From: Hyphomicrobium sp.
GTDB lineage: Bacteria; Pseudomonadota; Alphaproteobacteria; Rhizobiales; Hyphomicrobiaceae
DNA: 64,000 nucleotides
Reading direction: 5' to 3'
NCBI GenBank assembly: GCA_030148725.1
Contig: JASBSU010000042.1
Location: forward strand, 21,891 to 85,890
The notes beneath the pieces were generated by a model. It was not told the DNA's origin and did no database searches. It worked only from the letters and a program-made list of their open reading frames with translations. This document shows, piece by piece, positions 27,025 to 35,064 of the stretch. Both the position numbers and the translations under genes were made by a program. Position 1 is the first letter of the stretch; every line of letters starts with the position of its first letter.

Positions 27025-27911
27025 GCCCCGGCCTCCCTCTGCGTCTGCTGACTTCGCTGGAAGAGCACGATCGGGATCACCAGCACGAGCAGCAGAATCA
27101 CGGCGACCGCGGAGGAGACCGGCCAATCGCGATTGGAGAAGAACTCCGTCCAGAGCGTCTTGCCGATCATCAATGTCTCGGAGCCGCCGAGCAGATCCGG
27201 GATCACGAACTCGCCTACGGCCGGGATGAATACGAGGAAGCAGCCGGCGATGATGCCAGGCAGCGAAAGCGGGAACGTCACCTGCCAGAACGAGCGGATC
27301 GGCGGGGATCCAAGATCGGCTGCGGCTTCAAGCAGCGACGGGTTGATCTTCTCGAGGCTCGCGTACAGCGGCAGGATCATGAATGGCAGGTAGGAATAGA
27401 CGATGCCGATGTAGACGGCGGTGGTCGTGTTCATGATCGTCAGGGGCTCGCTGATGAGCCCGAGGTTCATGAGCAGGAGATTGAGCAGGCCTTCCTTCTT
27501 CAGGATGCCGATCCATGCATAGACGCGGATGAGGAATGAGGTCCAGAACGGCAGGATGACGAGCATGACCAGCGTCGGCTGCCATTCCTTGGGCGCGCGC
27601 GCCATGCCGTACGCAACCGGGTAGGCCACGAGCAGCGTGAGGAATGTCGCGATGGCCGCGATCTTGACGCTCGATATGTAGGCGTTGATGTAGAGCGAGT
27701 CCGAGAAGATGAAGCGGTAATTGTCGAAGGACAGATGCGAGAAGAAATCCTTCAGGCCGTCAATGCCGCGCGATAGGTCGAGCACAGGGATGTACGGCGG
27801 GATCGCCATCGCGGTCTGCGAGAAGGAGATCTTGAGGACGATGAGAAACGGGACGAGGAAGAATACGACCAGCCAGATGTAGGGAATTGAGATCAGATAC
27901 CAGCGGCGCAT
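27021..27911 (-). CDS. potH: Polyamine ABC transporter permease PotH
   Basis: About 296 residues, six membrane helices. The EAA loop is LLEAAADLGSPPIRSFWQVT, and the FVIPDLLGGSETLMIGKTLW motif is typical of PotH/PotB. It partners PotI. Coupled to potI by a four-base overlap, and 52 bases after the ATPase gene on the same transcript. Confidence 0.92.
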   Translation of the reverse strand: MRRWYLISIPYIWLVVFFLVPFLIVLKISFSQTAMAIPPYIPVLDLSRGIDGLKDFFSHLSFDNYRFIFSDSLYINAYISSVKIAAIATFLTLLVAYPVAYGMARAPKEWQPTLVMLVILPFWTSFLIRVYAWIGILKKEGLLNLLLMNLGLISEPLTIMNTTTAVYIGIVYSYLPFMILPLYASLEKINPSLLEAAADLGSPPIRSFWQVTFPLSLPGIIAGCFLVFIPAVGEFVIPDLLGGSETLMIGKTLWTEFFSNRDWPVSSAVAVILLLVLVIPIVLFQRSQQTQREAGA

Positions 27912-27963
27912 CGTATGTCTCTTTCAGCAGGCAGGACCAGTCGGGACGATCGCGGCAACCACA

Positions 27964-29154
27964 TCAGCGCGTCAGGACAATTCCAGCTTCGGAGGGCCAG
28001 GAGAGCCACACGTCGTCGTCCCAGTTCACGGTGCGCTCGACGGCATGGGCCGCGTTGGCGCGCAGCGCGGTCATCTTCTGACCGGATGGTAGCTGGACGT
28101 GATAGTGCGTAATCGAGCCGAGATAGCCAATGTCGACGACCTTGCCGGCGACGGAGTTGGGGCAATCGGTGGGCTTATCCAGCGACACACGCACTTTCTC
28201 CGGCCTGAGCGCGAGCCAGACCTGCTGGTCCTTCGCGAGGCCGTCGATCGAGCGGGTTTTGAATATGGTGCCGTCGGCCGCGAACGCGATGTCCGCGGCT
28301 CCACCTTCGATGTTGACGACCTTGCCTTCGAGCAAGTTCACCTCGCCGATGAACTCGGCGACGTAGCGCGACTGCGGGGTCTCGTAGATCTCGCCCGGCG
28401 TCGAAACCTGGACGAGCTTGCCGTGATCCATGACGGCGATGCGGCTCGCGACCGTCATCGCCTCCTCCTGGTCGTGAGTAACGATGACGAAGGTGGTGCC
28501 GGTGCTCTCCTGGATGCGCATGAGCTCGAACTGGGCGTGGTTGCGCAGCTTCTTGTCGAGGGCGCCCAGCGGCTCGTCGAGGAGCATGATGCGCGGCTTC
28601 TTGGCGATGGCTCGGGCGAGCGCCACGCGCTGCTGCTGGCCGCCGGAGAGCTGATGTGGCTTACGGGTGGCGAAGCGTCCGAGGTCGACCATGGCAATCG
28701 CCTCGGCGACGCGGGCCGCGATCTCGTCCTTCGCCATGCCTTCCTGGCGCAGGCCGAAGCCAATGTTGCGCTCGACCGTCATGTGCGGGAAGAGCGCGTA
28801 GGACTGGAACATCATGTTGACGCCCTTACGCTCGTAAGGGGCCATGCCGGTCGTGTCCTTGCCGTTGACGATGATGCGTCCCTCGGTCGGCTTTTCGAAG
28901 CCCGCGAGCATGCGCAGCAGCGTCGTCTTTCCGCAGCCCGAGGGGCCCAGCAGGGCGAAGAACTCGCGCTCGTAGATGTCGAGGGTAATGTTGTCGACGG
29001 CGGTGTAGTTGCCGAAGCGCTTGGACACGTTCTCGAAGCGGACGATGGGCGGTTTGGTCTTGTCCTTCCAAGGGGCGAACCCCGATTGCGGTGCCGGCGT
29101 GCTGACAGCGCGAACCCCCGGCGCCTGCGTCCCATTCCCTGCAGCATCCAGCAT
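27964..29154 (-). CDS. potG: Polyamine ABC transporter ATP-binding protein PotG/PotA
   Basis: About 396 residues. Walker A GPSGCGKTTLL, Q-loop in MMFQSYALFPHMTV, signature LSGGQQQRVALARA and Walker B IMLLDEPLGALD are all intact. The last ~110 residues form the TOBE domain typical of polyamine and CUT1 ATPases. The first ~35 residues (AAGNGTQAPGVRAV) are a proline-rich extension also seen in PotG proteins. It drives import by PotH/PotI. A hairpin lies in the 97-base gap before it. Confidence 0.93.
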   Translation of the reverse strand: MLDAAGNGTQAPGVRAVSTPAPQSGFAPWKDKTKPPIVRFENVSKRFGNYTAVDNITLDIYEREFFALLGPSGCGKTTLLRMLAGFEKPTEGRIIVNGKDTTGMAPYERKGVNMMFQSYALFPHMTVERNIGFGLRQEGMAKDEIAARVAEAIAMVDLGRFATRKPHQLSGGQQQRVALARAIAKKPRIMLLDEPLGALDKKLRNHAQFELMRIQESTGTTFVIVTHDQEEAMTVASRIAVMDHGKLVQVSTPGEIYETPQSRYVAEFIGEVNLLEGKVVNIEGGAADIAFAADGTIFKTRSIDGLAKDQQVWLALRPEKVRVSLDKPTDCPNSVAGKVVDIGYLGSITHYHVQLPSGQKMTALRANAAHAVERTVNWDDDVWLSWPSEAGIVLTR

Positions 29155-29208
29155 GCAATGCGCTCCCGAAAAATAAGGAAGTGAAACTGACTTAGAGCCT
29201 GCAAATCA

Positions 29209-29242
29209 TTAGGGCCGCCCGGTTTTACCGGCGCGGCCCTAA
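29209..29242 (-). promoter_or_regulatory. Intercistronic hairpin between potF and potG
   Basis: TTAGGGCCGC (29209-29218) pairs with GCGGCCCTAA (29233-29242), with an inner CCGG/CCGG step and a TTTTA loop. On the leftward transcript it follows the potF stop and is not followed by a T-run. It probably protects the potF message 3' end or weakens read-through, as binding-protein genes often need higher expression. Confidence 0.6.
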
Positions 29243-29251
29243 GATTATCTT

Positions 29252-30358
29252 CTATTGCCCTGTGACGACTTTGGTCCAGATCCTGGTCACCGCACGTTGC
29301 GTTTTGGCGTCGTAGGGATCCTTGACGAACAGGCGCTTCAGCGTCTCGTCGTCGGGGAAGATCGAGGTGTCCTCGAGGATCTCTTTGTTGATGAACTGCT
29401 GCGAGGCAAGGTTGCCGTTCGCGTAGTTCACATAGTTCGATGCCTTGGCGATGACTTCCGGCTTCAGCATGTAGTTGAGGAATTCGTGCGCCTCGGCGAC
29501 GTGCTTGGCGTCAGCGGGGATCGCCATCTGGTCGAACCACATCTGCGCGCCTTCCTTCGGGATCTTGTAGCCGACCTTCACGCCGTTCTTGGCTTCGGTG
29601 GCGCGGGTGCGGGCCTGGAGGATGTCGCCCGAGTAGCCGACAGCGATGCAGATATCGCCGTTGGCAAGCGCGTTGATGAACTCGGAAGAGTGGAACTTCT
29701 GGATGTTGGGACGGATTTTCTGCAGCAACTCGCCGGCCTTCTCCAGATCGGCAGGGTCCTTGCTGTTCGGATTGAGGCCGAGATAGAGCAGCGCGATGGG
29801 GATGATGTCGTCAGGGGCATCGAGCAGGAAGATGCCGCAGTCCTTGAACTTGGAGACGATCTCCGGCTTGAAGATCAGATCCCAGGAGTTGACTGGCGCG
29901 TCAGCCATCCGCTCCTTGATCTTGTCCTCGTTGTAGCCGATGCCGGTGGTGCCCCACATGTAATTGATCGAATAGTCGTTGCCCGGATCGTACAGCGCGG
30001 TGCGCTCGTTGATGAGCGGCCAGGTGTTCTTGAGGTTCGGCAGCTTCGACTTGTCGAGCTTCTGGAAAACGCCGGCGCTGATCTGGCGCGCCAGGAAGGG
30101 GCCGGTCGGGACGACGATATCGTAGCCAGAGCCGCCAGCCAGCAGCTTCGTTTCGACGACCTCGTTGCTGTCGAAGACGTCGTAAATGACCTTGATGCCC
30201 GTCTCCTTGGTGAAGTCGGTCAGCACTTCAGGGTCGATGTAGTCCGACCAGTTGTAGACCCGAACCTCGCGATCAGCCGCCATCGCAGCTGGAACCAACG
30301 CGGCGGCGGCCAAAATGCAGGCGCCCAGCGCAGACCCGAGACGTCCAACTCTCAGCAT
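29252..30358 (-). CDS. potF: Periplasmic putrescine/spermidine-binding protein PotF/PotD
   Basis: About 368 residues. A signal peptide is plain (basic LRVGR, hydrophobic ALGACILAAAALVP, cleavage after AMA). The mature start EVRVYNWSDYIDPEVLTDF and NEVVETKLLAGGSGYDIVVP are PotF/PotD hallmarks. NYMWGTTGIGYN and IPALLY-like ligand loops follow. I chose the ATG at 30358 because it puts the signal peptide at the N-terminus and has GAGGGAG upstream; 30409 adds a charged leader. First gene of the pot-puuB operon, divergent from the GntR gene. Confidence 0.92.
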   Translation of the reverse strand: MLRVGRLGSALGACILAAAALVPAAMAADREVRVYNWSDYIDPEVLTDFTKETGIKVIYDVFDSNEVVETKLLAGGSGYDIVVPTGPFLARQISAGVFQKLDKSKLPNLKNTWPLINERTALYDPGNDYSINYMWGTTGIGYNEDKIKERMADAPVNSWDLIFKPEIVSKFKDCGIFLLDAPDDIIPIALLYLGLNPNSKDPADLEKAGELLQKIRPNIQKFHSSEFINALANGDICIAVGYSGDILQARTRATEAKNGVKVGYKIPKEGAQMWFDQMAIPADAKHVAEAHEFLNYMLKPEVIAKASNYVNYANGNLASQQFINKEILEDTSIFPDDETLKRLFVKDPYDAKTQRAVTRIWTKVVTGQ

Positions 30359-30419
30359 TCGAACTGCTCCCTCATCCAATCGATGTTTATTCTCGCGCGT
30401 ACGCTTCAAGCGGTCCCAT

Positions 30420-30429
30420 TGTGATCACA
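30420..30429. promoter_or_regulatory. TGTGATCACA palindrome, putative GntR operator
   Basis: A perfect ten-base palindrome sits in the divergent region 62 bases before the potF start and 79 before the preferred gntR start. The same ten bases recur at 31229. Two-fold sites of TGT-N4-ACA form suit FCD-type GntR dimers. Confidence 0.55.
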
Positions 30430-30507
30430 GAATTTGCATCCTACAACCCTGTCGTAGGCCAACTTGGCCGAAATCGGCATATCGGTGATGGCAGCAGGTG
30501 GCGGACC

Positions 30508-31188
30508 GTGGCGGAGCGGGTGCTCAATAGTCAGGCTGGCGGGATCGGTAGTACAGCGCATGAAGCGGTCTACCGGCGCCTACGAGAGAGGATTTTCTTC
30601 GGCGGGTTTCTGCCTGGGCACGCGGTAACCTTGCGTGGTCTGGCCGAGGAACTTGGCGTCAGCCCGATGCCTGTCCGTGAGGCAGTGCGCCGCCTAATCG
30701 CTGAGCGCGCGCTTGCGATGCAAGGCAACGGGCGCGTCGTCGTGCCGCTCATGACACGGGATAAGTTCGAGCAGGTCCTGTTTGCCCGGGCGGCTCTGGA
30801 GCCGGAACTCGCGGCCAGAGCGCTTTCCCGGCTATCACCAGCTGATATCGAGGTCGTCGCGCAGGTCGACGACGATATCGACAGCGCGCTGCTCAACGGC
30901 GACGCCGAAGGCTACATGCGGGGGAATTTCCGGTTCCACTTCATGATCTATCGGCAGGCCGAGGCGGACATGCTGCTGGGACTCGTCGAGAGCGTCTGGC
31001 TGCAGTTCGGTCCGTTCATGCGCATGGCCTATGGGCGGATCGGGACTCAGGGGCTCGAGGACCACCACCAGGCCGCGCTGGAAGCGATGCGTCGCCGTGA
31101 TGAGGCTGGCTTGCGGGCTGCCATTCGCGCCGATATCGGACAGGGCATGGGCTTCATCGGGGATGCCATGCTTTCTCCTCTGCAGTAG
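30508..31188 (+). CDS. GntR family regulator, FadR/FCD subfamily
   Basis: About 226 residues from a GTG at 30508 with AGGTGG upstream. A GTG at 30421 is also open but would start inside the palindrome. The winged helix reads HEAVYRRLRERIFFGGFLPG, then TLRGLAEELGVSPMPVREAV and RRLIAERALAMQGNGRVVV. The C-terminal ~150 residues are an all-helical FCD ligand domain (RAALEPELAARALSRL; NFRFHFMIYRQAE with the metal-site His). Placed between pot and puuA2 and next to two identical palindromes, it most likely controls polyamine uptake and use. Confidence 0.88.
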   Translation: MAERVLNSQAGGIGSTAHEAVYRRLRERIFFGGFLPGHAVTLRGLAEELGVSPMPVREAVRRLIAERALAMQGNGRVVVPLMTRDKFEQVLFARAALEPELAARALSRLSPADIEVVAQVDDDIDSALLNGDAEGYMRGNFRFHFMIYRQAEADMLLGLVESVWLQFGPFMRMAYGRIGTQGLEDHHQAALEAMRRRDEAGLRAAIRADIGQGMGFIGDAMLSPLQ

Positions 31189-31228
31189 CCCACAACGGAC
31201 TGGCCCCGACTTGAGTTCAGGCGCTCTT

Positions 31229-31238
31229 TGTGATCACA
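31229..31238. promoter_or_regulatory. TGTGATCACA palindrome upstream of second puuA
   Basis: Same ten bases as at 30420, with a T-rich 5' flank (TTTGTGATCACATT). It lies 155 bases before the puuA2 start, in a 204-base gap with no other gene. Confidence 0.55.
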
Positions 31239-31392
31239 TTGGCGCCGTTCGGGGTGCGGCAACGTCTCGGCCATTTGCGAAGCCTGCCGTAACAAGTGCC
31301 CGGCATACTCTGCACCGGACGCGGCCGGGTGCGGACTGAGCGGCGCGAATGCGGCCGGTTCGATTTCGAAATTTTCCTTTCTCAGGTGACAT

Positions 31393-32784
31393 ATGACTGC
31401 CGATGCAGGAGCCAACTTCGACGCCGATCATGCGGGCGCGACGCGAGAGACGCTGCGCGCATGGCTCGCGCGGCACCGGATCGCGGAGGTCGACTGCGCG
31501 GTGCCAGATATCGCCGGCGTGGCGCGCGGCAAGACGATGCCGGCCGAGAAGTTCGTAAAGCTCGATCCCGTGCATCTCCCGATCTCGATCTTCCACCAGA
31601 CGATCACCGGCGACTACGTGGGCTTTGAGGAGGACTCCCAGAAGCTCTATGCCGAGAACGACCTGATGATGGTGCCGGACCTGTCGACGATCCGGCCGGC
31701 GCCTTGGGCGAGCAGCCCAACCGCTCAGGTGATCCACGACGCAACCTCGCAGAACGGCGAACCTACGGAGATCGCGCCGCGCAACGTGCTGAAGCGCGTG
31801 CTGCAGCTCTACACGCAGCAGGGTTGGAAGCCGGTCGTTGCCCCGGAATTGGAATTCTATCTGACGAAGACCAATCCCGATCCCGATTATCCGCTCGAGC
31901 CACCGATCGGTCGTTCGGGACGACCGGGCGCGGGGCGTCAGGCGTACAGCCTCGGCGCGGTCGACGAATACGAGAAGGTCGTCAACGACATCTACGAATT
32001 CGCCGAGCGCCAGTACTTGAAGATCGACACAATCATTCAGGAAGGCGGCGCGGCGCAGCTCGAAATCAATTTGCTGCACGGAAATCCGATCGACCTCGCC
32101 GATCAGATCTTCCTGTTCAAGCGCACGATCCGCGAAGCGGCGTTCCGGCACAATTGCTACGCGACGTTCATGGCGAAGCCGCTAGAGAACGAGCCCGGCA
32201 GCGCCATGCACATCCATCAAAGCATCGTGGAAACGAAGTCGGGCAACAACCTCTTCACCGATGCGAACGGCGCGCCGACGAAGCTGTTCTATAGCTTTCT
32301 CGCAGGGCAGCAGGAGTATCTGCCCGCCGCAACGTGCCTCATGGCGCCGTATGTGAACTCTTATCGCCGGCTGGTGCCGGGCGGGGCGTCACCGATCAAT
32401 GTCGAATGGGGCGAGGACAATCGCTCGGCTGGATTGCGCGTTCCGATCTCTCCGGTCAGCGCACGGCGCATCGAGAACCGGCTGGCGGGCGCAGATTCCA
32501 ATCCTTATCTCGCAATCGCCGCGAGCCTGGCCTGCGGGTATCTCGGCATGATGCAGAGCCTGCAGCCGCGCCCTGCCGTTACCGGCAATGCCTACCGCAA
32601 CCAGCATCAGCTGCCGCGCGGCCTGCTCGAGTCGCTGACCGAGTTCGAGGAAAGCGCAAAACTGCACGAGGTGCTCGGGAAGCGGTTCTGTCACGTCTAC
32701 CTTGAACTCAAGCGTTCGGAGTTCGAGGAGTTCATGCGCGTGATCAGTCCTTGGGAGCGCGAGCATCTTTTGCTCAGCGTCTAA
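31393..32784 (+). CDS. puuA: Gamma-glutamylputrescine synthetase-like, copy 2
   Basis: About 463 residues; AGGTGA precedes the ATG. HRIAEVDCAVPDIAGVARGK is the PuuA-type beta-grasp, followed by VAPELEFYLTKTNPDPDYPL, EGGAAQLEINLLHGNP, TFMAKPLENEPGSAMHIHQS, and IENRLAGADSNPYLAIAASL. Key glutamates and the ATP-site histidine look intact. It differs clearly from copy 1, so this is not a recent duplication; one copy may prefer another polyamine. It probably stands alone under GntR control. Confidence 0.87.
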   Translation: MTADAGANFDADHAGATRETLRAWLARHRIAEVDCAVPDIAGVARGKTMPAEKFVKLDPVHLPISIFHQTITGDYVGFEEDSQKLYAENDLMMVPDLSTIRPAPWASSPTAQVIHDATSQNGEPTEIAPRNVLKRVLQLYTQQGWKPVVAPELEFYLTKTNPDPDYPLEPPIGRSGRPGAGRQAYSLGAVDEYEKVVNDIYEFAERQYLKIDTIIQEGGAAQLEINLLHGNPIDLADQIFLFKRTIREAAFRHNCYATFMAKPLENEPGSAMHIHQSIVETKSGNNLFTDANGAPTKLFYSFLAGQQEYLPAATCLMAPYVNSYRRLVPGGASPINVEWGEDNRSAGLRVPISPVSARRIENRLAGADSNPYLAIAASLACGYLGMMQSLQPRPAVTGNAYRNQHQLPRGLLESLTEFEESAKLHEVLGKRFCHVYLELKRSEFEEFMRVISPWEREHLLLSV

Positions 32785-32795
32785 GGCACGTCACG

Positions 32796-33290
32796 TCAGA
32801 GGCGGCGCACCATGTACGCCGCTTCGTCGTCGTAGCTCTTGAGCTTGCGGTCGAGGTCGGCGTCGGAGACGACGGCGAACCCCTGGCGCGTCCAGAAACG
32901 CTGGGTGCCTTTTACCGCCACGAGCGACATGTTGGTCAATCCGCTCTCCGCGGCGAGCGTCGCCAATGCCTGCACGGCTTGCGAGCCGGCGCTGGCGCCC
33001 CGAGCCTCAGGCAGGAGGGCAATGTCGTGGATGTAAAAGGTGGTGGGTGCCGCGGGAAGGTTGCCAAGCGCCACATTGAGCGCAGGCGGCTTCAGGTAGT
33101 CCCATGGATGGGTCAGCGTATATCCGAGCCGACGTCCGTCGGCCTCAAGGATCAGGCAGCCCGCCGGATAGAGCCGCTGGCGCTCGGCAAGGACCGCCTC
33201 GTCCTCCGGATAGTCGACATGGACGCGATCGGCGATGGCGTTGACGGCAGGTATGTCCGCCTCGGTCATCCGGCGCCAGAGTGCGGTCAT
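32796..33290 (-). CDS. GNAT family N-acetyltransferase
   Basis: About 164 residues from an ATG at 33290. The fold shows RRMTEADIPAVNAIADRVHV, GCLILEADGRRLGYTLTHPW, then IHDIALLPEARGASAGSQAV, the acetyl-CoA loop (R/A-x-x-G-x-G/A variant), and MSLVAVKGTQRFWTRQGFAV. The substrate cannot be told. It is downstream of a probable terminator, so it likely has its own promoter. A longer start at 33362 would cross that hairpin. Confidence 0.82.
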   Translation of the reverse strand: MTALWRRMTEADIPAVNAIADRVHVDYPEDEAVLAERQRLYPAGCLILEADGRRLGYTLTHPWDYLKPPALNVALGNLPAAPTTFYIHDIALLPEARGASAGSQAVQALATLAAESGLTNMSLVAVKGTQRFWTRQGFAVVSDADLDRKLKSYDDEAAYMVRRL

Positions 33291-33303
33291 GGAGAAATTC
33301 CTC

Positions 33304-33348
33304 TTTAAAACGGCCCGGCCCGCCGAGGGGGGAACCGCCGGCGGGCCG
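33304..33348 (-). terminator. Hairpin between 29-codon ORF and GNAT gene
   Basis: CGGCCCGCCG (33316-33325) pairs exactly with CGGCGGGCCG (33339-33348). On the leftward strand it is followed shortly by GTTTTA. The short T-run makes it a moderate terminator. Confidence 0.5.
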
Positions 33349-33381
33349 AAATACTGGCACATTCAAAAGTATTCAGGCGTA

Positions 33382-33471
33382 TTAGTTGTAGGTCTTATCC
33401 TGCTTCTTGGTCTGAGCCGGATAAATCATTGCCTCGATCTTCTCGATCGCGATTTCAATGGCGTGAAACAT
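33382..33471 (-). CDS. Small ORF, 29 residues, unknown
   Basis: ATG at 33471 has GGAG six bases upstream. The peptide starts MFHAIEIAIEKIEAMIYP and ends QDKTYN, an amphipathic helix plus a charged tail. A strong hairpin follows 34 bases after the stop. It is divergent from a LysR gene with a palindrome in between, as LysR targets often are. No family recognised; it could also be a leader or chance ORF. Confidence 0.45.
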   Translation of the reverse strand: MFHAIEIAIEKIEAMIYPAQTKKQDKTYN

Positions 33472-33557
33472 TTTAGTCTCCAGAAGTCATGTCTTTGTTG
33501 GCCCACCTTCTAGCTTGCGCCGGGGGGCGGAGACAAACGGCATTGCTTGACAGCTGA

Positions 33558-33574
33558 TGTAACATTTTGTTACA
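33558..33574. promoter_or_regulatory. Inverted repeat, likely LysR binding site
   Basis: TGTAACATTTTGTTACA is a perfect 6-5-6 inverted repeat. It ends eight bases before the preferred LysR start (33583) and is 87 bases upstream of the 29-residue ORF. AT-rich dyads of about this length are classical LysR boxes. Confidence 0.6.
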
Positions 33575-33582
33575 CGTTGGGC

Positions 33583-34503
33583 GTGCGACACCTCCCTCCC
33601 CTCAACGCCCTCAGAGCGTTCGAATGCGCGGCGCGCCACGCGAGCTTCTCGCTGGCCGGAGTTGAGCTGCATGTCAGCCACGCTGCCATCAGCCGTCACG
33701 TTCGCGACCTCGAAACCTGGCTCGGTACGACGCTCTTCAAGCGGACGGGGCGGGGCGTCGAGCTGACCGAGGCCGGGCAGTTGCTGGCCAAGGAGCTGAC
33801 GCGGTCTTTCGACATCATGGCCGCGGCGGTCGACCGGTTCGCCCCACCCCGCAACCGCCGGCAGCTGGTCATCAGCGCTGAGGTATCGCTTGCCGCGCTG
33901 TGGCTGGTCCCGAGACTCGGCGGGTTTACGTCGGCGCACCCCGAAGTGGATCTGGTTCTCGATCCGACCAATCGGGTGGTCGATTTCACCAAGGACGCTG
34001 TCGACATCGGGCTCCGGTACGGCGACGGAAACTGGGAAGACGTGTCGATCGTGAAGCTGCTGGACTCGGCGTCTACGCCGGTTTGCAGCCCTGCCCTGCT
34101 GCGCAAGTCGAAGGTGCGCGAGCCGAAGGATCTCGCACGTGTGACGCTGCTGCAGGAGGATCCCAAGCAGAATTGGCAGGACTGGCTGGAGGCGGCCGGC
34201 ATCGACGAAGAGGTGCGTGTCGGTGGCCCAACCCTAAAGGGCCACCTCGCCATCGGGGCGGCGGAAGGCGGCCAGGGCTTCGCCATCGCTGATGCCATAC
34301 AGGCGGCAGATGCGCTGTTGGAGAAGCGTCTCGTCAGTCCGTTCGATCTCGTGGTGCGTCAGCACGCCTACTACCTGGTACGCGGCACGGCGAAGAAGCC
34401 GTCGAAGGCATCGATGGCCTTTCAGACCTGGATCACGGGTGAGATCACGAAAACGATCGCCGAGCTCAAGGCAGCGGGGCTCGGTCGTTTCGCGGTCGAA
34501 TGA
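33583..34503 (+). CDS. LysR family regulator, GcvA-like
   Basis: About 306 residues from a GTG at 33583, where homologues begin (RHLPPLNALRAFECAARH). The helix-turn-helix is SFSLAGVELHVSHAAISRHV, then LETWLGTTLFKRTGRG. The periplasmic-binding-like effector domain starts near residue 90 (QLVISAEVSLAALWLVPRLG) and has DIGLRYGDGNWEDV, a GcvA-group mark. A TTG at 33547 would start inside the LysR box region. Its target is probably itself and the divergent small ORF; ligand unknown. Confidence 0.88.
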   Translation: MRHLPPLNALRAFECAARHASFSLAGVELHVSHAAISRHVRDLETWLGTTLFKRTGRGVELTEAGQLLAKELTRSFDIMAAAVDRFAPPRNRRQLVISAEVSLAALWLVPRLGGFTSAHPEVDLVLDPTNRVVDFTKDAVDIGLRYGDGNWEDVSIVKLLDSASTPVCSPALLRKSKVREPKDLARVTLLQEDPKQNWQDWLEAAGIDEEVRVGGPTLKGHLAIGAAEGGQGFAIADAIQAADALLEKRLVSPFDLVVRQHAYYLVRGTAKKPSKASMAFQTWITGEITKTIAELKAAGLGRFAVE

Positions 34504-34579
34504 GATGCGGCCCGCAAGTTCGGGTTGCTTACTACGGCTTGGCGACGCTGAAAGCGTGATGGATGGGTAGAAACAGCGA

Positions 34580-34606
34580 ACGCCCCGGGCGATTGGCCCG
34601 AGGCGT
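34580..34606 (-). terminator. Hairpin after His/Tyr/Arg-rich secreted protein gene
   Basis: An 11-base stem (34580-34590 with 34596-34606, one G-T wobble) with a five-base loop lies 22 bases beyond the stop. On the leftward strand TCGCTGTTT follows, a weak T-tract. It could serve the convergent LysR gene too. Confidence 0.45.
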
Positions 34607-34628
34607 ACGCTATGCTCTTTAAGCGCGA

Positions 34629-34895
34629 TCAGAAGCCGAGATACACGCCGAAGCCCGGGCGGCGATAGTAGTGCCGGTTACCGTAGTAGCGGCGGGGCCC
34701 GTGATAGTGCCGGTGGCGATAGTAGTGGCGGTGACGCCAACCACGATGACCGCGGCGATAGCCGACCTGCTCGGCGTTGCTCTTGGTGACCTGCTTAGTG
34801 TCTCCGAGCGGGGGCGCAGCGTTCGCGCTCTGGGGCGCGAAGCAGAATGCCGCGGCTGCAAGGGCGACTGAGGCAAGCGTAACTTTCATTCGCAT
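34629..34895 (-). CDS. Small secreted protein rich in His, Tyr, Arg
   Basis: About 88 residues from an ATG at 34895 with GGAGG eight bases upstream. A signal peptide (KVTLASVALAAAAFCFAP, cleavage near SANA) precedes a short linker and a C-terminal low-complexity region of HRHYYRHRHYHGPRRYYG type ending PGFGVYLGF. Such His/Tyr-rich envelope proteins are common in Hyphomicrobiales; metal binding or surface roles are guesses. An EcfG-like promoter lies just upstream. Confidence 0.7.
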   Translation of the reverse strand: MRMKVTLASVALAAAAFCFAPQSANAAPPLGDTKQVTKSNAEQVGYRRGHRGWRHRHYYRHRHYHGPRRYYGNRHYYRRPGFGVYLGF

Positions 34896-34922
34896 TTTTC
34901 CGTCCTCCGTTATCGCGTAAGC

Positions 34923-34947
34923 AACTCCCGGACGTCGGGAAGGTTCC
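34923..34947 (-). promoter_or_regulatory. Possible EcfG-like promoter (one mismatch)
   Basis: On the reverse strand GGAAC is followed by 16 bases and AGTT (consensus CGTT). It lies about 28 bases before the ATG of the His/Tyr/Arg-rich protein gene. Confidence 0.35.
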
Positions 34948-35064
34948 ATTTGCGCGCAAAGTTCGTGAGAATTCTCATCACAGTCATTACTCGCGATGCA
35001 GCTTGATTGTCGCGGGACCGAGGGCTAATCGGCACGGCAGCGTGAGCAATGATTGGAGCATCCC

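Noticed and set aside
28099..30424. Long rightward frames opposite potG and potF (361 and 389 codons)
   Set aside because: Mirror images of certain transporter genes with no recognisable domain.
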